A DNA stretch of 64,000 nt, taken from assembly GCF_002750975.1 (NCBI RefSeq), contig NZ_PEJS01000001.1, forward strand, positions 2,542,001 to 2,606,000, read 5' to 3'. The notes below the pieces were generated by a model, which had not been told where the DNA came from, did no database searches, and saw only the letters and a program-made list of their open reading frames with translations. Every line of letters starts with the position of its first letter. Within the stretch, counting starts at the first letter, position 1. This document shows, one piece after another, positions 32,902 to 40,970 of this stretch. The position numbers and the translations under genes are program-made. The stretch comes from Stenotrophomonas indicatrix (GTDB lineage Bacteria; Pseudomonadota; Gammaproteobacteria; Xanthomonadales; Xanthomonadaceae).

Positions 32902-35900
32902 TTACTTTTCCTTGCGTTCGGCGCGGCGCACTGCGCTGGGCACATCGATCTCGACGCGTGCCGGCAACTGGTGCACATGCAGCTCGTTGTTGACCCATTC
33001 CGCCGCCTCGCCGTTGACCGTCGCCTGGCCCGGCTCGCCTGCATACGGCCATGGCAGCACCACGCCACCGGCCGGCGGCACCAGCCCGGGCTGCACTTCC
33101 AGCACCAGCTGCTTGTCGCTGCGCTGCAGGCGATAGTTGAGCTGCCCCTGCGGCGTGCGCAGGCCCTGCACGGCAATGCCCTCGCCCTGCAGCCACGCCA
33201 CCGGGATACCGGCGGCCAGCACCAGCGCCTCATCCGCATCGCGGTTGTAGCCGAACATGTCCAGGGCCGAGCGGACGAAGTCCGAGGCTACCCAGGCATG
33301 CGGCAGGTCTCCCACGAAGAACGGCTTGCGCGGCGTGCGCGAGACGACCTCGGCCCACTGGTTCCAGGCCTGCGGCGCACGATCCTTGAAGAAGAACTCG
33401 GTGGCCTGCCAGGCACGATCACGCCATCCCAGGCGCACGAACGCGGCGACGTTGCGCCATTCGTACGGCGTGTAGTCCTTCCATTCGCGCTTGCCATCGC
33501 GGCGTGCGACGAATTCGTTCCAGTAACGCTGGAAGGTCGCGTCCAGCGCCTGCTGCGGCAACCGCCCCTGCTCGCCGCCGGGCGCCAACGCAATCGTGGT
33601 GGAGGTGGCGTCGAAGTCACCCAGCTCGGCCGAGCCCGGCAGGTAATCAATGCGGTGCTGCTGCATGGCCGCCAGCAGCGAGGCCTGCAGGTCATCACGG
33701 AACTGATCGCGCGACTCGCTGATCTGCATCGCCTCGACCTTGCCCAGCTGCGCCGCCAGTTGCGCGGCGTCCTTGTAACCACGCAGCGCCCAGAAGTTGT
33801 CCCAGTACGAATGCATCGGCTTGGCCGAATAGCCCTCGTGGCTGATCGAGGCCGGCATCATCCCGTAGAAGGCAGGATTGCGCGCGCGGTTCTCCTCGGT
33901 GCGCTCGCTGCCCCGCAGCTGCTCCATGTAGCTGTAGGCGCCCAGCACATGCGGCCACATCTGCTCGAGGAAGGCCGTGTCGCCGGTATAGCGGCCGTAC
34001 TCGGCGATGTTGTAGATCAGTTCGCCGTGGCTGTCGTTCTCCGGCACCGGGTCGCTGCCACGCGCATCGACGCAGCACGGCACCTTGCCGTTTTCAAACT
34101 GATAGGGCGCATACCAGGTCACGTAGTCACGCACGGCATCGCTGCGACCCATCCGCAGCAGGCCTTCGGAGATCATCGCGCCATCGCGGATCCAGCTGCG
34201 TGCATAGGAGCGCGTACCCGGCTGCAGGCGCGGGCCGACCCGCGAGATCAGCATGTGCGCCACTGCGGTGCGCAGGGTTTCCACCAGCGGTTGGCCGGCG
34301 GCGGGCACCTGCAGGGTCACCACGCCCAGCTTGTCGCGCCACATCGTCGCGACCTGCTGCTGTGCCTTGGCCACGTCCAGCGCCTGCGGCGCCCAGCTGC
34401 CGGTCTGCGGCAGCACGATCGCCACCTCGCGGCTCTGCCCGGGTTCGAGCTTGATCGTGTACAGCAGTGCGCCGGACGCCATGCCGGTCGCGTCCTTCAC
34501 CGCAGTAGTGCCGGGCAGCTTGCCGCTGGCCAGGTGCATCGCATCCAGTTTGCCGTCGAAGCTGCTGGCAAAGCGCGCATCCGGTACCTGCAGGGGATAC
34601 AGCCGCGGTTCGCCATTGATGCGCACCAGCTGCTCGCCCACGTCCAGGCTGTCGATGCGGCTGAAGCCGCCCACGGTGTTGAGGAACTGGGTGGGTGGAT
34701 TGACCTGCCACGGGCGGATCGCCAGGGCCAGGGTGTATTCGTGCGCGACCTTGTCCGGATTGCTCAAGCGGTAGCGCCCGATCAGCTGGGCGCGTTCGGG
34801 CGTGCCCTGCACGAAGCTGGTCACCGACAGGCCGGCCTTCTCGTGCACCCAGTCGACCGTGGCGATCGGCAGGTAACGATCCTGCAGTGACTGGCTGATG
34901 GCAACGTTCGACCAGTCAAGCAGCTTGCCGTCGAGGCGGATGAACGGCTCGATGCTGAAGCTGCCCTTGGCCGGCTCCAGTGCGCCGTCCTCGCTGATCA
35001 ACGCCTGCTCCTGGCCACCGTCCAGGCCAAGCAGGGTCCAGTACGGCTGCTCGCCAACGTAGGCGCGCGGCAATGCGCCACGCGGCAGGTCGGCCGCCAC
35101 CGAGGACAGGAAGGCGTTGGGAGTCGCGGCGAACGCCAGCGGCTTCAGGGTGATGTCACGGATGCCGTAGCGCCAGTTCGGCCCGCCCTGCAGATCGAAA
35201 CGCAGGTAGCGCGCATCGGTGTCGGGCAGTGCCAGCCAGTCCCGGCCTCCGGCGCCTGCGGTCACTTCGCGCACGGTACGCCAGTCACGGCCATCCTCGG
35301 AGATACGCACGGTGTAGCGGTTCGCTTCCAGGTCGGGCAGCCAGTCGATCACCGCACCGCCGATCTCGCGGCTCTTGTGCAGGTCCAGGCTGATGGTCTG
35401 CTGCTTGACCCCGCCACTGATCCAGAAGGTATCGGACTTGCCGTCGATCATCCGGTCCTGCAGCGCGGTTGCGGTATCGGCGATCACCGAGGGCCGCAGC
35501 GCCGAATCATCCTGCGCGGGCAGCCCCTGCAGGGTCAGCTTGTCGAAGCACACGGTACCGCGACCGCCGACCTTGCTGTAGATCGTGAATTCCATCGACG
35601 CGCTGCGCGCCATGTCCTTCTCTGGCGATGGCCCCCAGGCCTTGTCGATCTGCCGGCGGCGGTATTCCACCGGCGTCCACGCCTTGGGGAAGGCATAGCC
35701 GGGGCGGTTGACCCACCACACGTTGTCGCCGCTGGCGTCGATCAGCTTGAACTGCAGGTCATTTGACGGCGAATCACCGCGCAGCTGGAAGCCGAAACGA
35801 TAGTTGGCCGGGTACTCGATGTTCAGTGGACGACGGATGCCGACGTAACCGGAGACCTCATGGAAGTCGTAATCCAGGCACAGCGCGCGGCCACCGCCAG

Positions 35901-36069
35901 CGCCACTGACCGGCCGCAGCGAGCCGCTGACCTGGTCGGACAACACCAGCTTCCAGGCGCTGATGTCGTCGAAATCATCCAGCACCTTCGGCGCGGGCAG
36001 CGCCGGTGGTGCGGCGATCGCCAGGGAAGACCACAACAGGCCCAGTCCAACGGCGATCGCACGCATCAT
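32902..36069 (-). CDS. Large exported discoidin-domain (alpha/alpha)6 glycoside hydrolase
   Basis: The 1055-residue precursor has a signal peptide (to about 19). A beta-sandwich carbohydrate-binding-like part follows at about 25-185 (VLDDFDDISAWKL...). Next is an F5/8 type C (discoidin) domain at about 195-330 (DLHKSREIGGAVIDWLPDLEANRYTV in fragments), then a C-terminal (alpha/alpha)6 region from about 430 with YARSWIRDGAMISEGLLR near 640, a block seen in GH15/GH63/GH65-like clans. Catalytic acids cannot be named with certainty, nor the GH family. The start overlaps the upstream permease stop (ATGA). It probably trims oligosaccharides in the periplasm for the GH144/ABC system. Confidence 0.8.
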   Translation of the reverse strand: MMRAIAVGLGLLWSSLAIAAPPALPAPKVLDDFDDISAWKLVLSDQVSGSLRPVSGAGGGRALCLDYDFHEVSGYVGIRRPLNIEYPANYRFGFQLRGDSPSNDLQFKLIDASGDNVWWVNRPGYAFPKAWTPVEYRRRQIDKAWGPSPEKDMARSASMEFTIYSKVGGRGTVCFDKLTLQGLPAQDDSALRPSVIADTATALQDRMIDGKSDTFWISGGVKQQTISLDLHKSREIGGAVIDWLPDLEANRYTVRISEDGRDWRTVREVTAGAGGRDWLALPDTDARYLRFDLQGGPNWRYGIRDITLKPLAFAATPNAFLSSVAADLPRGALPRAYVGEQPYWTLLGLDGGQEQALISEDGALEPAKGSFSIEPFIRLDGKLLDWSNVAISQSLQDRYLPIATVDWVHEKAGLSVTSFVQGTPERAQLIGRYRLSNPDKVAHEYTLALAIRPWQVNPPTQFLNTVGGFSRIDSLDVGEQLVRINGEPRLYPLQVPDARFASSFDGKLDAMHLASGKLPGTTAVKDATGMASGALLYTIKLEPGQSREVAIVLPQTGSWAPQALDVAKAQQQVATMWRDKLGVVTLQVPAAGQPLVETLRTAVAHMLISRVGPRLQPGTRSYARSWIRDGAMISEGLLRMGRSDAVRDYVTWYAPYQFENGKVPCCVDARGSDPVPENDSHGELIYNIAEYGRYTGDTAFLEQMWPHVLGAYSYMEQLRGSERTEENRARNPAFYGMMPASISHEGYSAKPMHSYWDNFWALRGYKDAAQLAAQLGKVEAMQISESRDQFRDDLQASLLAAMQQHRIDYLPGSAELGDFDATSTTIALAPGGEQGRLPQQALDATFQRYWNEFVARRDGKREWKDYTPYEWRNVAAFVRLGWRDRAWQATEFFFKDRAPQAWNQWAEVVSRTPRKPFFVGDLPHAWVASDFVRSALDMFGYNRDADEALVLAAGIPVAWLQGEGIAVQGLRTPQGQLNYRLQRSDKQLVLEVQPGLVPPAGGVVLPWPYAGEPGQATVNGEAAEWVNNELHVHQLPARVEIDVPSAVRRAERKEK

Positions 36070-36902
36070 CCCTTCACACTCCCCAGCAACAATCCTTGGA
36101 TGTAGTACCGCTGCAGCACCAGGAACAGCGCCAGCACCGGAACCACGGTGACCACTGCGCCGGCCATCATCATTTCCACGTCCATGATGTGTTCGCGCGA
36201 GAGGGTGGCCAAGGCCACCGGCAAAGTGTAGTGCTCCTGGTCGGTCAACACGATCAAGGGCCACATGAAATCGTTCCAGGCGCCCATGAAGGTGAAGATC
36301 GCCAGCGTCACCAGCACCGGCTTCAGCATCGGCAGCACGATCTGGAAGAAGATCCGCAGTTCCCCTGCCCCGTCGATGCGCGCCGCTTCCAGCAGCTCAT
36401 CGGGAATCGAGCGGGCGTACTGGCGCACCAGGAAGATGCCGAACACGCTGGCCAGCGCCGGCACGATCACGCCGCCGAAACTGTTGACCAGGCCCAGCTG
36501 CTTCATCAACAGGAACAGCGGCAGCATCGCCACCTGTGCCGGGATCACCAGCGCCGCCATCAGCACCTGGAACAGCCGCTCACGACCGGCGAACTGCAGC
36601 TTGGCGAAAGCGTAGCCGGCCATCGTGTTGAGCAGCAGCGAACCGAGGGTGATCGCCAGCGACACCAGCAGGCTGTTGGCGAAGTTGCCGCCCATCCCGG
36701 TGCGCGCGAACAGCTCGGTGTAATTGTGCGTGGTGATGCTGGACGGCAGCAGCGGCGGCGGGAAATGGGTGGCCTCGCCCTGCGGCATGAACGACACCGA
36801 CAGCATCCACAGCAACGGTGCCAGGCTGACCAGGGCCAGCACCAGCAGCGCGCCATTGATCATCCACGGGTGCCAGCGTGACTGGCCGATTTCACGACTC
36901 AT
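36066..36902 (-). CDS. Carbohydrate ABC transporter permease, MalG family
   Basis: The 278-residue protein has six membrane helices and the cytoplasmic EAA loop EAARIDGAGELRIFFQIVLP that docks on the ATPase. Family features place it with CUT1 MalG/LacG/UgpE permeases, which import oligosaccharides. It overlaps the second permease gene by 4 nt (ATGA) and the glycosidase gene by 4 nt. No ATPase gene is in the locus, so a shared MsmK/UgpC-type ATPase encoded elsewhere must power it. Confidence 0.93.
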   Translation of the reverse strand: MSREIGQSRWHPWMINGALLVLALVSLAPLLWMLSVSFMPQGEATHFPPPLLPSSITTHNYTELFARTGMGGNFANSLLVSLAITLGSLLLNTMAGYAFAKLQFAGRERLFQVLMAALVIPAQVAMLPLFLLMKQLGLVNSFGGVIVPALASVFGIFLVRQYARSIPDELLEAARIDGAGELRIFFQIVLPMLKPVLVTLAIFTFMGAWNDFMWPLIVLTDQEHYTLPVALATLSREHIMDVEMMMAGAVVTVVPVLALFLVLQRYYIQGLLLGSVKG

Positions 36903-37780
36903 ACCAACTGCCTCTTGCGGCCAAAGCGCAGCATCACGGTGGTCACCGCCAGGATGATCAGGAACAGCAGGAACGCCACAGCCGAGGCGCGTCCCAGGTT
37001 CCACCACTTGAAGCCTTCCTCGAACATGAAATACAGCACGCTGACGGTGCTCTGCAGTGGGTCGCCGCGGGTCATCACGTACGGTTCGGCGAACAGCTGG
37101 AAGTACCCGGAGACAGTGATCACCCCGACCACCAGCAGCACCGGTCCGAGCATCGGCAGGGTGATGTGCAGGAACTGCTTCCAGCGCGAGGCGCCGTCGA
37201 TGCGCGCGGCCTCGTACAGGTCATGCGGGATCGCCTGCAGGCCGGCCAGGAAGATCACCATGTTGTAGCCGAAGTTCTTCCACACCGCGAACAGCATGAT
37301 GGTCGGCATCGCCCAGTTGGGATCGCCCAGCCAGTCGATCGGGCTGATGCCAAGATGGCCCAGGCCGTAGTTCACCAGGCCATAGCTGGTGTGGAACAGG
37401 TAGCGCCAGATCACCGCCACCGCCACCAGCGTGGTCACCACCGGGGCGAACAGCGCGGTGCGGAACAGCGCCTTGAAGCGCGCGGCCGGGGCATTGAGCA
37501 GCATCGCCGCGCCCAGCGATACACCGATCGACAACGGCACGCCGATCACCACGAAATAGGTGGTGTTCCACAGCGACTTCCAGAACATCGGGGTCTGCAG
37601 CAGGTCGATGTAGTTGCCAAGACCCACGAAGCGCAGGTTGCTGCTGTCGGCCAGCGCATACAGGTCGAAGTCGGTCACGCTCAGCGCCAGCGCCGAAGCC
37701 ACCGGCAGGCCGAAGAACACACCAAGCACGATCAGCGAGGGGCCGGCGAAGATCCAGCCGGCAAGCGAAGTACGTTTCAT
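36899..37780 (-). CDS. Carbohydrate ABC transporter permease, MalF family
   Basis: The 293-residue protein has six membrane helices and the EAA loop YEAARIDGASRWKQFLHITLP. It is the short form without the extra periplasmic domain of E. coli MalF. It pairs with the MalG-like permease to form a CUT1 channel. The start overlaps the binding-protein gene by 4 nt. Together with the GH144 glucanase it implies import of oligosaccharides released in the periplasm. Confidence 0.93.
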   Translation of the reverse strand: MKRTSLAGWIFAGPSLIVLGVFFGLPVASALALSVTDFDLYALADSSNLRFVGLGNYIDLLQTPMFWKSLWNTTYFVVIGVPLSIGVSLGAAMLLNAPAARFKALFRTALFAPVVTTLVAVAVIWRYLFHTSYGLVNYGLGHLGISPIDWLGDPNWAMPTIMLFAVWKNFGYNMVIFLAGLQAIPHDLYEAARIDGASRWKQFLHITLPMLGPVLLVVGVITVSGYFQLFAEPYVMTRGDPLQSTVSVLYFMFEEGFKWWNLGRASAVAFLLFLIILAVTTVMLRFGRKRQLV

Positions 37781-39117
37781 TGCGGGCTCCCGGCCGCGAC
37801 TGCACTGGTCGAACCCGAGGGGGGTGCGCTGCGCTGCAGGCGTTGTTGTTCATGCATCCAGCGACGCTTGGCCAGCACCTTGTCCACGCGCTGGTCCAGT
37901 TCGGCCACGGCCTTGTCCTGCGGCAGGCCGCCACGCACCACCTGTTCGGTGACGATGCGCATTTCCTGCACGATGCGCTCCCATTCGAGCACCTTCGGGG
38001 TCGGCTTGACCCGCTCCAGCTGGTCTCGGAAGGCGGCGGCAAGTGGATCGTTGGCCAGCGACGGCGCATTCCAGGTGCTGCGACGCGGCGGCAGGTCGCC
38101 GATGATCGCGTGGAAGCGCGCCTGGATTGCCGGCCGCGACAGGAACTCGATCAGCTTCCAGGACGCTTCCTTCTGCTGCGACTTGCGGAAGATCACCAGG
38201 CTGGTACCACCGGCGATGCCGGCGCCCGGACCGTCCGGACCCGGCAGCGCGGCCGTGCCCCACTGCCCTTCCAGTGCCTTCGGTTGCAGCTTCTTGAACT
38301 CGCGGATGTTCCAGGGGCCGGAAATGTAGAACACGTTGAAGCCGCGGAAGAATTCATCCCAGACGTTGGAGATCTGCGTCTCGGACATCTTCGGCGCCCA
38401 GCCCTGCTCGAACATGTTGGCGTAGAACCCCAGCGTGCGGCGGAAGCCGGGGCTGGAGAAATTGCCACGGGTGTCGTCGTCGCGCAGCAGCGGATCGGGC
38501 TGCTGCAGGGCCAGCGACAGCTGCTGCTCGAACTCGTTGATCGGCATCAGCACCGCATAGCGGTTCGGGCCCTGCATGCGCTTGATCGCGGCCATCTGCT
38601 CGTCCCATTCGGCCCAGGTACGCGGCGGATGGTCGAAGCCGGCCTTGGCCAGCAGGTCCTTGCGGTAATAGATCAGGCGGGTATCGACGTACCACGGCAC
38701 CCCGACCAGCTCGTCGTGGATCACGTTGGTATCCCAGATGCCCTGGAAGTAGTCCTTCGGATCGACAACGGTGGAATGCTGCACGAACGGCTGCAGTGGG
38801 GTCAGCGCGTTGAGTTCGGCGAACTCGGGCACCCAGGTGTTGCCAAGCTGGCACACGTCGGGCAGGCCATCGGCGGCAAAGGCGGTCAGCAGCTTTTCGT
38901 GCGCGGCCGTCCACGGGATGTTCTGCACATCGACCTTGATGCCGGGGTTTTCCGCTTCGAATTCGTGGATCAGCTCGCTGACCACTTCGGCCTCGCGCCC
39001 CATCGCCCAGAAGCGCACGGTGGTGGTGCCCTGCTCGGGGCGCGCGCAGCCTGCCATGACCAGCGCGGCCAGTGCAGGCAATGCCCAGCGTCGCAGGCGG
39101 TGTTTCCAGTCGTGCAC
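37777..39117 (-). CDS. Extracellular solute-binding lipoprotein, CUT1 sugar type
   Basis: The 446-residue precursor starts at a GTG with GGGGAAG upstream and has a lipobox VMAGC (Cys24). The mature part has the family features VRFWAMGREAEVVSELIHEFEAENPGIKV-like start (in pieces), LLTAFAADGLPDV, VPWYVDTRLIYYRKDLL, and GGTSLVIFRKSQQKEASWKLIEFL. It captures the oligosaccharide for the adjoining permeases. A lipid anchor is unusual in Gram-negative binding proteins but recurs in this family. The gene lies 4 nt after the GH144 gene. Confidence 0.92.
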   Translation of the reverse strand: MHDWKHRLRRWALPALAALVMAGCARPEQGTTTVRFWAMGREAEVVSELIHEFEAENPGIKVDVQNIPWTAAHEKLLTAFAADGLPDVCQLGNTWVPEFAELNALTPLQPFVQHSTVVDPKDYFQGIWDTNVIHDELVGVPWYVDTRLIYYRKDLLAKAGFDHPPRTWAEWDEQMAAIKRMQGPNRYAVLMPINEFEQQLSLALQQPDPLLRDDDTRGNFSSPGFRRTLGFYANMFEQGWAPKMSETQISNVWDEFFRGFNVFYISGPWNIREFKKLQPKALEGQWGTAALPGPDGPGAGIAGGTSLVIFRKSQQKEASWKLIEFLSRPAIQARFHAIIGDLPPRRSTWNAPSLANDPLAAAFRDQLERVKPTPKVLEWERIVQEMRIVTEQVVRGGLPQDKAVAELDQRVDKVLAKRRWMHEQQRLQRSAPPSGSTSAVAAGSPQ

Positions 39118-39121
39118 CTTG

Positions 39122-40726
39122 TTACTTCCCCTGGCCGGTGTTGCGGTTGGCATTGTTTTTCTGTTCCTGCGCGGCGGCCGCACGTGATTCGGCGATACCG
39201 ACCGCACGTGCTGCGGCGGCCTTCTCATCCTTCTGCAGCTCCAGCGGCTGGAAGGAGCCTTCCGGCGCCAGCCAGCCACCACTGAAGCCCGCCCGTTCCA
39301 GGCCCTTGCGGATGTAAGGGTTCTTCTTCATCACATCCCAGACGAAGTCGTTGCGGTAGTTGGCGATCATGGTCAGGATCGGGCCCTGGTCGATGGCGAT
39401 GTAGTCGCTGGCGACCCAGCCGCGATCAGGCACCACGCGCCCGGTCTTGATCGGGATGTCGTAGTTGAAACTGGGATTGAACGAATCCAGGAAGCCATAG
39501 CTGGAGTAGATGTAGTCGCCGTAGCGCTTGTGCATCTCCAACGTGGCCGGGATCACTTCCTCGGGCGCGAACACGACCGAGGAGATCGCTGCGGTTGGCG
39601 CGATCGTGCCGTCATCGAAATTCTCGCGCAAGCCTGCGCCGCGCGACGAGTAATGGCGGAACTGGCGCTGCTCACCGCGGTATTCCTGGGTGGTGTTCTG
39701 CGGACCATCACTGGCGGTCAGGCCCCACACGTTCTCGCCGTACTCCTTCCAGTTCATCGGATTGGCGATGGCGTACTCACGCTGGGCCAGCGCGGCCGAA
39801 CGGCTGTTGAGGAAGTAGGTGCTGCCACGCTCGCGCATGTAGGCATCCTGGATGTCGCGGAAATCGATCCAGACGTGGCTGTACTGGTGGCCGAACAGCG
39901 GGCCGAAGGACAGGTATTCCTGGCCCTGGTAGACGCCCCAGTCGTTGTCGTAGGTCCGCGTCCACACTGTCCACGCATCCGGGCTGACCGGATGGCTGGG
40001 CGAACCCAGGGCGAGGATGTAGACCATCATCGCCTCGTTGTAGCCCATCCAGTCATGGTCGATGAAGCCGTTCTCGGGGAACCAGCCCATCGAGATCAGC
40101 GGCGCACGCTGCTGCAGCCACGGCCAGTCGACCTGCTTGTACAGGGTGTCGGCGATCTGCCGGATTTCCTTCTCGCGCGGATCGTCGCCGTCGTAGTACG
40201 ACTGGGCGAACAGCACGCCCATCATCAGCAGCGCGGTGTCCACCGAGGACAGTTCCACCCAGCTGTCGTAGCGGCGCCCTTCCTGCATGTCCAGGAAGTG
40301 GTAATAGAAGCCCTTGTAGCCGGCCTTGCCGGTGCGCTGCGGGCCCATCGGCACGTCGCGGAAGAACTTCAGGGTGGTCAGGGTGCGGTCGATCGCCTGG
40401 TTGCGGCTGACCCAGCCGTTCTCGATGCCGATCGGATAAGCGGTCAGGGCGAAGCCGACCGAGGCGATGCTGGCGAACGGCCGCGACGGATAGCGGTCCG
40501 GGGTCAGGCCGTTGATCTCGTTGGTGGTATCCCAGAAGAACTGGAAGGTGCGGCGCTCGATGTCATCGAACAGAGGCGGCAGCTCCGGCTTCATCGGCCG
40601 CGGCGGTGCGTCGGCCTCGATCAGGATCACCGGCGGGCGCGGCTTGGCAGGCTCCTGCTGGGCCGGTTTGCAGGCGGCGATGGCCAGGGTCATCGCAGCG
40701 GCGGTCATCAGGTGGCGTGCCTGCAT
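39122..40726 (-). CDS. GH144-family (PF10091 glycoamylase-like) endo-glucanase lipoprotein
   Basis: The 534-residue precursor has a signal sequence with LAIAAC (Cys19), likely a lipobox, followed by a single (alpha/alpha)6 catalytic domain. Conserved blocks are RRTFQFFWDTTNEINGL, DRYPSRPFASIASVGFAL, RGWVSRNQA-like residues, SSVDTALLMMGVL, YNEAMMVYILALGSP, FGHQYSHVWIDFRDI, and WGLTASDGP. The characterised GH144 enzymes are endo-beta-1,2-glucanases. GGAGG lies nine bases before the ATG. It is the first gene of the operon that carries the binding protein and permeases. A LacI-type operator is 54 nt upstream. Substrate assignment is by family only. Confidence 0.88.
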   Translation of the reverse strand: MQARHLMTAAAMTLAIAACKPAQQEPAKPRPPVILIEADAPPRPMKPELPPLFDDIERRTFQFFWDTTNEINGLTPDRYPSRPFASIASVGFALTAYPIGIENGWVSRNQAIDRTLTTLKFFRDVPMGPQRTGKAGYKGFYYHFLDMQEGRRYDSWVELSSVDTALLMMGVLFAQSYYDGDDPREKEIRQIADTLYKQVDWPWLQQRAPLISMGWFPENGFIDHDWMGYNEAMMVYILALGSPSHPVSPDAWTVWTRTYDNDWGVYQGQEYLSFGPLFGHQYSHVWIDFRDIQDAYMRERGSTYFLNSRSAALAQREYAIANPMNWKEYGENVWGLTASDGPQNTTQEYRGEQRQFRHYSSRGAGLRENFDDGTIAPTAAISSVVFAPEEVIPATLEMHKRYGDYIYSSYGFLDSFNPSFNYDIPIKTGRVVPDRGWVASDYIAIDQGPILTMIANYRNDFVWDVMKKNPYIRKGLERAGFSGGWLAPEGSFQPLELQKDEKAAAARAVGIAESRAAAAQEQKNNANRNTGQGK

Positions 40727-40779
40727 GGCGCGGTTCCTCCGGTGGGCTGATCGATGAAAGAGCATAACGTCCAATGACC

Positions 40780-40793
40780 TGAAATCGTTTACA
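40780..40793. promoter_or_regulatory. LacI-type operator before the GH144 operon
   Basis: TGAAATCGTTTACA is a 14-nt imperfect palindrome with the central CG of LacI-family operators (pattern TGNAANCGNTTNCA). It lies 54 nt before the GH144 start and is matched by a similar site upstream of lacI. Confidence 0.7.
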
Positions 40794-40805
40794 AAGTGCG
40801 GTCTT

Positions 40806-40827
40806 AAAAAACCACGAAAACGTGGTT
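40806..40827 (-). terminator. Intrinsic terminator of the TonB receptor transcript
   Basis: On the minus strand the stem AACCACG/CGTGGTT with a TTTT loop is followed by TTTTAAG. It lies after the receptor gene and directly before the GH144 operator, so the receptor and operon are separate transcripts. Confidence 0.8.
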
Positions 40828-40842
40828 GATGACACCGCGGTC

Positions 40843-40949
40843 ATTGCCCACGCCATTGCCCCCTGCCCGGCAATGGCGTGGGCAATGGACCGGCCCGGAG
40901 GCCGGCCATTGCCGTTGAAACCGGAGCCATCGGCGAACCGATGGCTCCG
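40843..40949. repeat. Three strong hairpins between the receptor and the GH144 operon
   Basis: An 18-bp perfect inverted repeat (40843-40860 with 40869-40886), a second stem (40881-40895 with 40900-40913) that shares six bases with the first, and a 12-bp stem CGGAGCCATCGG/CCGATGGCTCCG (40922-40949) lie in tandem. On the receptor mRNA they follow the stop codon, and may protect its 3' end or be REP-like units. Confidence 0.8.
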
Positions 40950-40970
40950 TACTGCATCAACTTCCCGCGA

